Shown here one piece after another: positions 18,298-27,165 of a DNA stretch of 64,000 nt. The notes beneath the pieces were generated by a model. It saw only the letters and a program-made list of their open reading frames with translations. It made no database searches and was not told the origin of the DNA. The translations under genes were made by a program, and so were the position numbers. Source of the stretch: an uncultured Paraprevotella sp. (GTDB lineage: Bacteria > Bacteroidota > Bacteroidia > Bacteroidales > Bacteroidaceae); assembly GCA_944321365.1 (NCBI GenBank), contig CALULA010000011.1, forward strand, positions 1 to 64,000. The letters run 5' to 3'. Every line of letters begins with the position of its first letter. The first letter of the stretch is position 1.

Positions 18298-18337
18298 CGG
18301 CAGAAAACGTTTTCTGCCGCACAGGACACATGTCCTG
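18298..18337. repeat. Two adjacent palindromes
   Basis: A perfect 22-bp palindrome (18298-18319, arms CGGCAGAAAAC and GTTTTCTGCCG) is followed at 18322-18337 by CAGGACA-CA-TGTCCTG. They lie 33 nt after the preceding gene and 36 nt before the next. They may act as a terminator pair or as operator sites for the downstream gene. Confidence 0.6.
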
Positions 18338-18373
18338 CCTTACCCTCGTTTTATTCATTTAAATATCAGAAAT

Positions 18374-18892
18374 ATGGAAAATCAAAATAAGGGAACTGCC
18401 GTTTCCGACCAAGAAATAATCAAAGTATTCGACAAGGCCAATATCTTCTTGTCCTGCATCATCATCCTTATCGGCGCATTCGCTTTCATCGCCTCTTTCA
18501 CCCTGAACGACTCTCTGATGTCGCTCATACTGATGGCCGCAGGCTGCGCGCTGGCCGTCTACGGTGTCATACGCTGCCTGAGCAAGTCAGCAAAAAATGT
18601 CTATGCGCCGACCGGAGCCACCGTCAATGCCGCACATTTCTATTTCAAACCGGATGAACTCGACGCTCTGCGCGAGGCTCTCCCCAATGGAAAAGTACCG
18701 GACGGAGTGAAACCGTCGGCAGAAAGCAATACCACCGTACGGCTGGACGTTCTGCGCTCAGAAGACAAAAAATTTATCCGTCTGCGACTCATGAAGTATG
18801 ACAACTACATATTCCATCCGGTGACCGACGCGCTCCGCTTTACCGGAACGGAAGCCGAAAATCTGTGCAATGCCCTCTCCAAAGGGAAATAA
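18374..18892 (+). CDS. Hypothetical membrane protein, two transmembrane segments
   Basis: The 172-residue product has a short polar N-terminus and two hydrophobic helices at about residues 27-47 and 52-70 (CIIILIGAFAFIASF and SLILMAAGCALAVYGVI). A soluble C-terminal domain of about 95 residues follows. No catalytic motif is recognised. The layout suggests an inner-membrane protein with both ends in the cytoplasm. The frame is open upstream, but the ATG at 18374 begins the compact protein. Neighbours give no hint of function. Confidence 0.65.
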   Translation: MENQNKGTAVSDQEIIKVFDKANIFLSCIIILIGAFAFIASFTLNDSLMSLILMAAGCALAVYGVIRCLSKSAKNVYAPTGATVNAAHFYFKPDELDALREALPNGKVPDGVKPSAESNTTVRLDVLRSEDKKFIRLRLMKYDNYIFHPVTDALRFTGTEAENLCNALSKGK

Positions 18893-19284
18893 AGAATATT
18901 TTCCGCACAGAATTCAGGCGATGTCTCCGCACTTTGCGAAGGCATCGCCTGTACTGTCTCCGACGCCTCATCCATACCTCAGAACGCCTTGAACAGACAA
19001 GGCAGACAACGCATCTGCGTCTTGCGCAAAGACGGCAACCGTAATGCGCACAAACGGGAGAAGTCTTGCGCAAAGCCCCTCTCAGCCCTGCAAGGCAGCA
19101 TGCAGCATCCTGCAAAAACACGACGGCACAACAGCCCGCAACATCTTTCCGCCGGCCCGCCACGCCATACATACAATGCCCCGACACGAACGGCAGGCAG
19201 CTGAAAGACCAGCCCGCCCACCGCCCATATCGGGGCATTGCCTGTAAACAAAAGAGAAACAAAAACCAGTAACCCACCACCGGG
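18893..19284. other. Gene-free convergent intergenic region
   Basis: It separates convergent genes. It holds a hairpin at 18916-18950 (AGGCGATG with CATCGCCT, inner arms partly paired) that may end transcription of the membrane-protein gene. It also holds the 22-bp repeat array of locus B. No coding sequence is credible. Confidence 0.6.
19021..19130 (+). repeat. 22-bp periodic TTGCGCA repeat array, locus B (5 units)
   Basis: Units start at 19021, 19043, 19065, 19087 and 19109, all 22 bp apart. Cores are CTTGCGCAAA, AATGCGCACA, CTTGCGCAAA, CCTGCAAGGC and CCTGCAAAAA, so the last two are decayed. The orientation is the same as in the other four arrays. Confidence 0.8.
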
Positions 19285-20097
19285 CTACATGGCAAAGGCA
19301 TTAAAGCCGCCGTCCACCACAGCCACCGTACCGGTGACAAAAGCCGAAGCCTCACTGATGAGATAATGAATCGTTCCGCACAGCTCTTCCGGACGCCCGA
19401 AGCGTTTGAAGGGCGTCTGCCGGATAACGTCCTCGCCCCGCTGCGTGAGCGACCCGTCCGGATTGGTGAGCAGCGCACGGTTCTGATTCGTCAGGAAAAA
19501 GCCCGGTGCGATGGCATTCACACGGATGTTTGAAGTAAACTTCGTAGCCACCTCATTAGCCAGAAAAGCCGTGAAGTTGGAAATACCGGCCTTGGCCGCA
19601 GCATAGCCGCACACACGCGTCATGGGACGGAATGCCGCCATGGAGCTGAAGTTGACTATACTCCCCTTTCCGGCCTCCACCATCGGACGGAGGAAGATCT
19701 GCGTGGGAATGACCGTACCGGTCAGATTCACATTCAGCACCCGCTCGAACTCTTCCACTTTCAGGTCGAAGAACGTGCCCGTCGGTGCAATCGTGGCACC
19801 GGGCATATTGCCTCCTGCGGCATTCAGCAAGGCATCCACCCGCCCGTAAGCGCCCAGCACGTCTTTCAGATTCCGCTCCACCACCGAAGCGTCCATCACG
19901 TCCGTCTGCAGAAACATCGCCTCTCCGCCTTCAGCCTGTATGCCGGCCACGATTTCACGTCCGGTCTCCGCATTCCGCCCCAGCAGAACCACCTTCGCTC
20001 CCTGCAGGGAAAGATATTTTCCGATTTCACGTCCCAGCACACCGGTACCGCCCGTGATGACTACAACCTGATCTTTTATATCAAACAAATTTTCCAT
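19285..20097 (-). CDS. SDR-family D-mannonate oxidoreductase (fructuronate reductase type)
   Basis: This 270-residue short-chain dehydrogenase has the Rossmann motif TGGTGVLG at residues 15-22, the NAAGG loop near 92-96, S151/S152, and the catalytic Y165 and K169 (YAAAK). It lies 30 nt behind uxuA in a hexuronate operon. The natural inference is the reduction of D-fructuronate to D-mannonate, as for SDR enzymes of the YjmF type, which replace the unrelated UxuB in many Gram-positives and Bacteroidetes. The SDR family is certain, the substrate inferred from context. Confidence 0.85.
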   Translation of the reverse strand: MENLFDIKDQVVVITGGTGVLGREIGKYLSLQGAKVVLLGRNAETGREIVAGIQAEGGEAMFLQTDVMDASVVERNLKDVLGAYGRVDALLNAAGGNMPGATIAPTGTFFDLKVEEFERVLNVNLTGTVIPTQIFLRPMVEAGKGSIVNFSSMAAFRPMTRVCGYAAAKAGISNFTAFLANEVATKFTSNIRVNAIAPGFFLTNQNRALLTNPDGSLTQRGEDVIRQTPFKRFGRPEELCGTIHYLISEASAFVTGTVAVVDGGFNAFAM

Positions 20098-20127
20098 AAC
20101 CTCTGTATTTTACATTCTTTTCTTGTT

Positions 20128-21309
20128 TTAAATCTTACCTTCCGCAATCTCACGGTCCACAACGGCCATCACACCTTCCATCTGTCCCAAGGCCAGCATG
20201 CGGCCATGGAAAGAATAACCGGCGTTATATCCCATCTTCTCGTCACCCAGCATCAGGGGTGCATGATCCACCCGCATAGGCAATGCCGGATTCTCTTTCT
20301 CGAAAATACGCACCAGGTCGATGATGCCGGCCCGTCCTGCCAGGTGAGAAGCCTCCTTGAAATTGCCGTTGGGCAGCACGTCCGTGCTACGCAGATGAAC
20401 GAACTTGGTGCGCGAAGCATACTTCCGTGCCAGTGCCGGCACATCATTATGCGCCCCGGCACTCAACGAGCCGGCACAGAACGTCAGCCCGTTGTGCGGA
20501 TTGTCCACCGCACTCAGGAACCAGTCAATATCCGCGTCACAAGTCACAATGCGGGGCAGTCCCAGAATCTGCAAAGGTGGATCGTCGGGATGCACGCACA
20601 TGTCTACCCCATATTGCTCACACACCGGCATGACGGCCGAGAGGAAATAGCGCATGTTCTCGCGCAACTGGTCGCGTGTGATGCCTTCATACAGGCCCAA
20701 CAGCTCGCGGAACAGTTCCACCGGATGCTCGTCGTCTTCCCGTATGTTGCCGTTCACGAAGCCCTGTGTCTTGATGATGATGTTGTCCACCAGCTTATGG
20801 TTCTGCTCCGGAGTCATCACGGCTTTCTTCTGTTCCACCTGCTCCATGACAGCTGCATCATAATCCTTTTCAGCTCCCTGACGCTTCAGGATGCAACAAT
20901 CGAAATAGGCGAAATCGGCCCGGTCAAAATAAAGCGACGACGTACCGTCCGGATTCGGATTCTCCAGGTCCGTCCTTGCCCAGTCGAGCACCGGCATAAA
21001 ATTGTAACAAACCGTCTTCACGCCTGCCTTACCCAGATTGGCCAGGCTCTTGATGTAATTCTCTATCAGGCTGTCGCGGTCCGGCCCGCCGTACTTGATG
21101 CTTTCACTCACCGGCAGACTTTCTACCACCGACCAGCGCAACCCCGAACGGGCGATATAGTCCTGCATCTCCCTTATGGCCTCATACGGCCAGACTTCCC
21201 CATTGGGAATATCATGCAAAGCCGTCACTATGCCCTCGACACCTATCTGACGCAACATGGACAGCGTGATCTTATCTTTCCGTCCAAACCATCTCCATGT
21301 CTTTTCCAT
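20128..21309 (-). CDS. uxuA: D-mannonate dehydratase
   Basis: UxuA dehydrates D-mannonate to 2-keto-3-deoxygluconate. The 393-residue length matches the TIM-barrel UxuA family (394 in E. coli). The N-terminus MEKTWRWFGRKDKITLSMLR, the YNFMPVLDWARTDL segment and the C-terminal stretch with VDHAPLMLGDEK are family hallmarks. Divalent metal is required in the known enzymes. It lies between uxaC (36 nt) and the SDR reductase (30 nt) on the minus strand, in pathway order. Confidence 0.95.
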   Translation of the reverse strand: MEKTWRWFGRKDKITLSMLRQIGVEGIVTALHDIPNGEVWPYEAIREMQDYIARSGLRWSVVESLPVSESIKYGGPDRDSLIENYIKSLANLGKAGVKTVCYNFMPVLDWARTDLENPNPDGTSSLYFDRADFAYFDCCILKRQGAEKDYDAAVMEQVEQKKAVMTPEQNHKLVDNIIIKTQGFVNGNIREDDEHPVELFRELLGLYEGITRDQLRENMRYFLSAVMPVCEQYGVDMCVHPDDPPLQILGLPRIVTCDADIDWFLSAVDNPHNGLTFCAGSLSAGAHNDVPALARKYASRTKFVHLRSTDVLPNGNFKEASHLAGRAGIIDLVRIFEKENPALPMRVDHAPLMLGDEKMGYNAGYSFHGRMLALGQMEGVMAVVDREIAEGKI

Positions 21310-21345
21310 CTCTTATTCCGTTTGATTACTGTTCTTGACTACTCC

Positions 21346-22749
21346 TTAAAATTCAAAATAATGTTTTGCATTGTAATAGCAGATGTCCTCCACCATCTGA
21401 CAGATACGCGGCATTTCGGCTTCCGGCATTTCCCCGTTTTCCACATCACGCCCCAACAGATTGCAGAGCGTGCGGCGGAAATATTCATGACGCGGGTAGG
21501 AAAGGAACGACCGGGAATCCGTAAGCATGCCCACAAAACGGCTCAGCAGTCCCAACAGCGACAAGGCGTTCAGCTGCCGTTCCATGCCGTCCTTCTGGTC
21601 ATTGAACCACCAGCCGGACCCGAACTGCATCTTGCCCGGCACACTGCCGTCCTGGAAATTTCCGGTCATCGTGGCCACCATCTCATTGGCAGCCGGATTC
21701 AGATTGTACAGAATCGTCTTCGGCAATATGCCACGGCTGTCCAGACGATCCAGAAAACGCGCCAGCTCCGAAGCCGTATTGAACTCACCGATGGAGTCAA
21801 ACCCCGTGTCCGGTCCTAACAGACGCATCATGCGGCTGTTCGTGTTACGCAACGTCCCGTAGTGAAACTGCTGCACCCATCCTTTTTCCGCATCCATACG
21901 GGCAAACTCCACCAGCATGGCCGACTTAAAGCGCACACACTCCTCTGCGGAAAGGCACTTCCCGCCATATACCTTATTGAAAATATCCTTTATCTGCGCA
22001 TCCGTATAGTCGGCGTCATAAAACTCGGACAAGCCATGATCAGACAGACGGCATCCCTGCCCGGCAAAGAAATCATGCCTGCGTTCCAAAGCCTGGATAA
22101 AGTCGGAACAGGACGAGACGGTCATGCCCGCCGCTTGCTCAATCCGTCCGACATATGCGCGGAATGCTTCGGGATCTTCCACAGCCATCGCCTTGTCCGG
22201 ACGCCATGTCGGTAACACCTTAATCTCGAAACCACTCTTCCGCGTAGCCTCATGGTACTCCAACGAATCCGCCGGATCGTCTGTCGTGCAGACGGTTTCC
22301 ACATGATAGCGGCGCATCAGCCCGCGGGCCGAATATTCCGGCCTGCGCAGTTTCTCGTTACACTCCTCATAGATCTCACGGGCCGTGCGGGGATTCAGCA
22401 GTCTGTCTATGCCGAAAGCCGTCTTCAGCTCCAGATGAGTCCAATGGTAAAGCGGATTGCGCAAAGTGTAAGGAACGGTTTCCGCCCATTTCTCAAACTT
22501 CTCCCAGTCCGACGCATCGCCCGTAATGAAACGCTCATCTACGCCATTGGCTCTCAGCGCACGCCATTTATAGTGGTCGCCGCCCAGCCACAGTTCCGTG
22601 ATGGAGCGGAAGCGGTAATCCTCTGCCACCATCCGCGGATCCAGATGACAATGATAATCTATGATGGGCAGTCTCTCGGCATGCCCGTGATACAGTTCCT
22701 GCGCGGTCTTTGTCTGCAGCAGGAAGTTTTCGTCCATGAACGGTTTCAT
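21346..22749 (-). CDS. uxaC: Uronate isomerase
   Basis: UxaC converts D-glucuronate to D-fructuronate and D-galacturonate to D-tagaturonate. The 467-residue protein is the usual size. The amidohydrolase-like YHCHLDPRMVAEDYRF near residue 32 is the N-terminal signature. LTDSRSFLSYPRHEYFRR near the C-terminus is also typical. It follows the transporter gene by 13 nt, so uptake and first step are coupled. No tagaturonate reductase (UxaB) is seen nearby, so glucuronate handling is better supported than galacturonate. Confidence 0.96.
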   Translation of the reverse strand: MKPFMDENFLLQTKTAQELYHGHAERLPIIDYHCHLDPRMVAEDYRFRSITELWLGGDHYKWRALRANGVDERFITGDASDWEKFEKWAETVPYTLRNPLYHWTHLELKTAFGIDRLLNPRTAREIYEECNEKLRRPEYSARGLMRRYHVETVCTTDDPADSLEYHEATRKSGFEIKVLPTWRPDKAMAVEDPEAFRAYVGRIEQAAGMTVSSCSDFIQALERRHDFFAGQGCRLSDHGLSEFYDADYTDAQIKDIFNKVYGGKCLSAEECVRFKSAMLVEFARMDAEKGWVQQFHYGTLRNTNSRMMRLLGPDTGFDSIGEFNTASELARFLDRLDSRGILPKTILYNLNPAANEMVATMTGNFQDGSVPGKMQFGSGWWFNDQKDGMERQLNALSLLGLLSRFVGMLTDSRSFLSYPRHEYFRRTLCNLLGRDVENGEMPEAEMPRICQMVEDICYYNAKHYFEF

Positions 22750-22762
22750 TTTTCTTATTCTC

Positions 22763-24241
22763 CTATGCTTTGATTAACTGATAGCGCGGCACCAACAGCT
22801 TAATGACAATCCAGCTGAACAGATAGGCCAACGCCGATACGATAAATACAATCATATAACCGGACTCTATTCCTTTAAATCCCAGGAACTCCATCTGTGT
22901 TTCCTTGGAATAAGTGAACAACATGCCGGAACACATATTAAACAACAGACACCCTATGCCCCCCGACATGCCGCCGATGCCGGTCACCGTGGCCACAGCC
23001 GACTTGGGAAACATATCGCCCACCACGGAATAGACATTGGCACTCCAGCTCTGATGCGCCGCACCGATGATGCCGATGATCACGATAGGGAACCAATATG
23101 ACCACCCTCCCAAGGGTTGTGCCACAAGGCCGAGCAAAGGAAAGAACGCATAAATCAGCATGGCCCGCATCCGCCCTGCGTAAGGATTCATCCCCCTGCG
23201 GTTGATAAACAACGTGGGCAGGTAGCCTCCCACGATGGACAGCATGGATATGAGATACAAGGTAAAGATGAGAAGCATGCCGGTCGTAGAGTCCGAACTG
23301 TAGCCATACACGTCATGGACATAAGCCGGAGCCCAGAAGAGGAAGAACCACCATACACCATCCGGCAAAAAGCGACCGACGACCACCGCCCAAGTCTGAC
23401 GGTATGTGAAACACTTCCACAAGCTGATGCCTTTTTCCTTTTCCGCACCGGCAGCCGGCTCCGACGCATTTTGCACATCCGTAACCGCGTCTTGCTCTAT
23501 GTAAGCCAGCTCCTGACTGTTCACATGACGGCTCTTCCGCGGGGTATCATAAACATAAACCCAGACTCCCATCCACAGGAAACCGATTGCACCGACCAAG
23601 AGAAACGACATCTCCCATCCCCAATACCGGGCCAGCAGTGGGATGACAAACGGAGCCAGCAATGCGCCGATCTGTGCGCCGCTGTTAAACACACTGGTGG
23701 CGAACCCGCGGTCTTTCTTAGGGAAATATTCAGCGGTAATCTTTATGGCCGAAGGGAAGTTGCCCGACTCTCCGATAGCCAGGATGCAACGGGCGGCCAG
23801 GAAAAGCCATACGCTGACCGTGGAGACTGTCCAAAGCGCATCTCCGACCGGCTGCAGCACAGCCAGACTCTCGCGTGCCGCCGTGAAACTGGCCACCCAC
23901 GTCCCGGTAAGGAATCCGTTTGTGGCGATTCCACAAAAAGCATGCAGGCAGGCGCCTGCCGACCAGACACCGATAGCCCACAGATAACCGCGACGCGCAC
24001 CGACCTTGTCGATAAACTTCCCGATGAGCAGCATGCTGACGGCATAAACGATGGAAAAGCATCCTGTGATAAGACCGTAATCCGTATCATTCCATCCGAA
24101 CTCAGGGGCAATGAAGTCTTTCCAAGTCAAAGACAAAACCTGGCGATCCAGATAATTGATGGTAGTCGCCAAAAAGAGCATGGAACACACGACCCATCTG
24201 TAACGTGTCATTCCTGCAAACTGCTGATGTGAATCATTCAT
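22763..24241 (-). CDS. MFS hexuronate transporter, ExuT-like
   Basis: This 492-residue inner-membrane protein has about twelve hydrophobic helices. It carries the anion:cation-symporter signatures seen in ExuT, namely TINYLDRQVLSL in helix 1, LLIGKFIDKVGARRGY between helices 2 and 3, and GESGNFPSAIKITAEYFPKKDRG around helix 4. A large loop near residues 238-272 separates the halves. It heads the uronate operon and most likely imports glucuronate and/or galacturonate with protons. A TACTTTTG promoter element lies 59 nt upstream, and half-sites of a possible regulator lie farther up. Confidence 0.88.
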   Translation of the reverse strand: MNDSHQQFAGMTRYRWVVCSMLFLATTINYLDRQVLSLTWKDFIAPEFGWNDTDYGLITGCFSIVYAVSMLLIGKFIDKVGARRGYLWAIGVWSAGACLHAFCGIATNGFLTGTWVASFTAARESLAVLQPVGDALWTVSTVSVWLFLAARCILAIGESGNFPSAIKITAEYFPKKDRGFATSVFNSGAQIGALLAPFVIPLLARYWGWEMSFLLVGAIGFLWMGVWVYVYDTPRKSRHVNSQELAYIEQDAVTDVQNASEPAAGAEKEKGISLWKCFTYRQTWAVVVGRFLPDGVWWFFLFWAPAYVHDVYGYSSDSTTGMLLIFTLYLISMLSIVGGYLPTLFINRRGMNPYAGRMRAMLIYAFFPLLGLVAQPLGGWSYWFPIVIIGIIGAAHQSWSANVYSVVGDMFPKSAVATVTGIGGMSGGIGCLLFNMCSGMLFTYSKETQMEFLGFKGIESGYMIVFIVSALAYLFSWIVIKLLVPRYQLIKA

Positions 24242-24299
24242 GTTTTTCCGGTTTTTATTTTAAGTTCATTCTTCGCTTCCCTGTCGTTCAAGTATCGTA

Positions 24300-24307
24300 C
24301 AAAAGTA
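24300..24307 (-). promoter_or_regulatory. Promoter (-7 element) of the hexuronate operon
   Basis: The minus strand reads TACTTTTG (complement of CAAAAGTA), a full TAnnTTTG match, 58 nt before the transporter start. No clear TTG lies 19-21 bp upstream, which fits an activator-dependent promoter. Confidence 0.6.
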
Positions 24308-24356
24308 ATTTTTTCTCCATAAAACAGCGAAGAAAAAAGTATCAAAAAGAGATTCA

Positions 24357-24384
24357 TGTTACACGGGCCAAAAAATCTGTAACA
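24357..24384. promoter_or_regulatory. Candidate operator, TGTTACA / TGTAACA half-sites 21 bp apart
   Basis: TGTTACA (24357-24363) and its inverse TGTAACA (24378-24384) start exactly 21 bp apart. They lie 50-77 bp upstream of the uronate-operon -7 element, a usual place for an activator. Similar half-sites with 21-bp spacing occur at 26715-26742 between the GH43 and GH127 genes. Confidence 0.4.
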
Positions 24385-24425
24385 AAACGGCCCGTTACGG
24401 GCTGTTTTTCCCGAACGGACCGTTC
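24384..24425 (-). terminator. Hairpin terminator after GH43 gene
   Basis: On the minus strand GAACGG-T-CCGTTC (complement of 24413-24425) is followed by an 11-bp stem, AAAACAGCCCG with CGGGCCGTTTT (complement of 24384-24407, one mismatch), ending in TTTTG. It lies about 30 nt past the GH43 stop codon. Confidence 0.6.
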
Positions 24426-24455
24426 TGTTTTCTGCACGAAACCGGCTAAAGAGCC

Positions 24456-26546
24456 CTACTGCTCAAAGCGGATCTTATAGGTCTTGACCAAGCCTTTGTA
24501 ATCACAACGGACCACGGCCTCGCCGGAAACCGACTGAGCCTGCTCTACGGTAATCTTCACTTCAGGCTGATCGGCAGAAGCCGAAACCACCGGCACCGCA
24601 GCATTTCCGGCAGACAGTTTGCAGACAGTCTCATACAAACCGTAGCCCGTCAGTCCGTTGGCATTGGTGGAACGCACCGGCTCTGACGGCAACTCCACGG
24701 CCTTGCCATTGACTTGTATCTTCACGACAGGCACCACCGGACGCACCAGCTTGTGCTTGTCTGAACTGAAGCCCAGTCCTATCAGGTCACAAAGTTCACC
24801 CTTATCCGCGCTCTCGGCAACCAGATAAATGGCATGCTTCCCTTTCAGGCCGTCGACATACTCCGACACATCCACCGTAAAGCAGGTTGTTTCGCGCGAT
24901 GACCCGGCAGGAACTTGCACCTCACCGATTTTCTTTCCTTTCCATACCTCATTCTCCCACGGGCCATCGAGATAAACATTCACCTTGAAAGCCGATGCGG
25001 TCTTGGGGAGCAGGAACAGGTTGAATGCCGTATGGTTCCCTTTCTTCGTCCCTTCAAAGGCTTTCAGCCCCATCTTGTCCTTGTCCAATCCTCCGAAACC
25101 GAAATATTTATAGCCCACGATATTACCGTCTTTCATCGCACCTACCGAAGCGTGATTGTTCCATATATCCCAGGCGTCTTGCTGAAGACGTACGTCGGAC
25201 AAGTAGCAAGCAATACCGGCGGAATAGTAAGCATAAGGATCGAGTCCATAGATATGGAAGCCCTCTGAAGTGACTTCCGCACCTTTATATTCATGTCCCT
25301 GGCTGTCTTTCACCGTGCGGATTTTACCTTTCGCATAGGGATCGTAAGCATATATACGCACCCCGCCGCCCTCGGCCACGGACTTCTTGTCCCACTCCAC
25401 GTGTATCGGTGCCACCATGGCCTGCCGGGCAAAGCCGAAACCGCGCGGCGGACGGTGGTAGAACACGTACCACAGGCCGTTGATTTCCTCTATGCTGCCG
25501 TGCGTGTTGTGCCCGGCATTGGTGGTCTGAATGGCCGTACCGTCGCTGTTCAGCTCCGGAGCGCGCGAATCCACCAGCACGCCGCCGATTTTCCACGGAC
25601 CAAGCGGCGTGTCGGCATAAGCATAACGCAACGTGGAGTTGCTGCTCCCCACACCATAGTCCGGTCCGGAATAACCGCTGTAGATAGATACATATTTATT
25701 ACCGACCTTACGGATGGAAGAAGCCTCAAAGAAGTTGAACTCACCCAGATTCTGCCCCTCATAGATGCAAGGATACTCCTTGTCCGGCTCGCGCAACTCG
25801 CCGTAGCGTTTCCCCGCAGGCATCATATAAGGAATGGCTTCCGTGCCCGGACGGACGGAATACATCGTGTTCTGGTCCAGCTGGGCAGCCGACGAACGCT
25901 GGAATCCCCAATAACCGTAAGCTCTGAACCCGATTTCATAATCCGGATCTGAAGCGTCGGTGACATATTCCACGTATATCGACGGGTCGAAACCCAGCAC
26001 ACTGCCCGGCACGGTCCGCTTGCCGTCTTCCGTAAGGTTGATCGGAGTGAAAGGACCGTCCGGACGACTGCCCTTGGCAACCATGGCCTCACGCCGCGGA
26101 CCACGGCTGTGAGGATAGAGGTAATACTCCTTTGTTCCGTCCTTTTTCCGCACTTCCACCAAGTCCGGAGCATACATCACGTCCCACTGCCCGTCTATCT
26201 TGTACGTAAAGACAGGACCTTCGTCGCGCCAGCTCGACAAATCCTCCACCGGCGCCGACCACATACGGATGTCTGGACCACAATAACTGTCCATGCGCAA
26301 GTCGTGCGAACCGATGATATAAACGCGGTACTTGCCCGGCTGGTCGGGATCTTCGAACACACGCGGCTCACCGTCCGGCAAATGTTCCCACAAAGGGAGA
26401 TAAGGGTTGCCGGCCCCGTGGAAAACATACTCTGACGTCTCAGCCGCCGCAGCCGTCTGGGCGTCCGACGTTCCGCAAAAAGCGACCGCCGCAAACAGAC
26501 ATGAAAAGATTCGGGCCTTGCCCAAAATATTTTCTGATACTCTCAT
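24456..26546 (-). CDS. Exported family 43 glycoside hydrolase with C-terminal beta domains
   Basis: This 696-residue protein has a signal peptide ending near SDAQ (residue 30). A five-bladed propeller GH43-type catalytic domain follows (about 45-400), with repeated blade motifs such as EPRVFEDPDQPGKYRVYI, MYAPDLVEVRKKDGTKEYYLYP and FFEASSIRKVGNKYVSIYS. Next comes a beta-sandwich module like a carbohydrate-binding domain (about 425-580), and a C-terminal beta domain. GH43 enzymes are mostly alpha-L-arabinofuranosidases, beta-xylosidases or galactosidases, and the specificity here is unknown. It probably acts in the periplasm or at the cell surface, and its neighbours point to pectin side chains. 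It is divergent from the GH127/146 gene. Confidence 0.82.
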   Translation of the reverse strand: MRVSENILGKARIFSCLFAAVAFCGTSDAQTAAAAETSEYVFHGAGNPYLPLWEHLPDGEPRVFEDPDQPGKYRVYIIGSHDLRMDSYCGPDIRMWSAPVEDLSSWRDEGPVFTYKIDGQWDVMYAPDLVEVRKKDGTKEYYLYPHSRGPRREAMVAKGSRPDGPFTPINLTEDGKRTVPGSVLGFDPSIYVEYVTDASDPDYEIGFRAYGYWGFQRSSAAQLDQNTMYSVRPGTEAIPYMMPAGKRYGELREPDKEYPCIYEGQNLGEFNFFEASSIRKVGNKYVSIYSGYSGPDYGVGSSNSTLRYAYADTPLGPWKIGGVLVDSRAPELNSDGTAIQTTNAGHNTHGSIEEINGLWYVFYHRPPRGFGFARQAMVAPIHVEWDKKSVAEGGGVRIYAYDPYAKGKIRTVKDSQGHEYKGAEVTSEGFHIYGLDPYAYYSAGIACYLSDVRLQQDAWDIWNNHASVGAMKDGNIVGYKYFGFGGLDKDKMGLKAFEGTKKGNHTAFNLFLLPKTASAFKVNVYLDGPWENEVWKGKKIGEVQVPAGSSRETTCFTVDVSEYVDGLKGKHAIYLVAESADKGELCDLIGLGFSSDKHKLVRPVVPVVKIQVNGKAVELPSEPVRSTNANGLTGYGLYETVCKLSAGNAAVPVVSASADQPEVKITVEQAQSVSGEAVVRCDYKGLVKTYKIRFEQ

Positions 26547-26712
26547 AAATTTATATATTAATGTTGAAGAAAATCCGTCTGCATCGGCACGACTTTACTT
26601 ACGCCACACCACGGGAACGCCCCGCAACCGGCGCATCGCAAAAACGGAACGCCGTCACAAAAATAAAATTTTATCCACAAAGAAGCGCACAAAATGAGAA
26701 GGAAAAAACGCA

Positions 26713-26745
26713 GATGTTACATCAGCAAAAAAAAATGATACATCA
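26713..26745. promoter_or_regulatory. Candidate operator pair, 21-bp spacing
   Basis: GATGT-T-ACATC (26713-26723) and TGAT-AC-ATCA (26736-26745) are small palindromes. Read as half-sites, TGTTACA (26715) and TGATACA (26736) are 21 bp apart, and TACATCAGC is repeated at 26718 and 26739. The 8-mer ATGTTACA is identical to that upstream of the uronate operon at 24356-24363. Confidence 0.4.
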
Positions 26746-26890
26746 GCCTGTCCCAACCGGCCTCCATGCACTTTTTTCCCTTTCACAAGACCCCTCACGA
26801 CCGGCCGGAACAGCTCACGACAGACTCCCCGCACACCGACGCAGAAGGCCGGAGCACCGCCGGATCTGATGTGGCAGCACACACGGCCCT

Positions 26891-27000
26891 CAAGCAGAAA
26901 AGGAATTACGGTCTTGCGCAAAAGCGGGAGCAGCCTTGCGCACAAAAAAACAGGGTGGCAGGCATCGCATTCTGCCGTGATGCGGAACAGACAAACCGGA
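26891..27000 (+). repeat. 22-bp periodic TTGCGCA repeat array, locus C (2 strong, 2 weak units)
   Basis: Strong units start at 26913 (CTTGCGCAAAA) and 26935 (CTTGCGCACAA). Weaker cores fall on the same 22-bp grid at 26891 (CAAGCAGAAA) and 26979 (GATGCGGAAC). The position at 26957 is not recognisable. Confidence 0.7.
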
Positions 27001-27068
27001 GTCCCTGTGAAAAGAATACCGGAACGCATCTGAAATGTTTTTATATCCTGACAAAATGACACCATTCT

Positions 27069-27098
27069 TTGCCCAAACCCAAAAAAACGTTACCTTTG
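27069..27098 (+). promoter_or_regulatory. Promoter of GH127/146 gene
   Basis: TTG (27069-27071), 19 bp, then TACCTTTG (27091-27098) matches the Bacteroidetes promoter fully. The leader would be about 65 nt. Confidence 0.78.
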
Positions 27099-27165
27099 CA
27101 GTCAGGGAATATCCAAGAACATCCCCACCGGAAAAGGACATTACATCATTATATATAATAAGAAC

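Larger units (their letters stand above)
26547..27165. other. 619-bp divergent intergenic region between glycosidase genes
   Basis: It holds a possible operator (26713-26745), a 22-bp repeat array (locus C) and the GH127/146 promoter. Open frames in it are chance frames crossing the array. Confidence 0.6.

Noticed and set aside
20206..21819. 537-residue plus-strand open frame across uxuA and uxaC
   Set aside because: It lies antisense to two clearly identified enzymes and crosses their junction, with no homology features.
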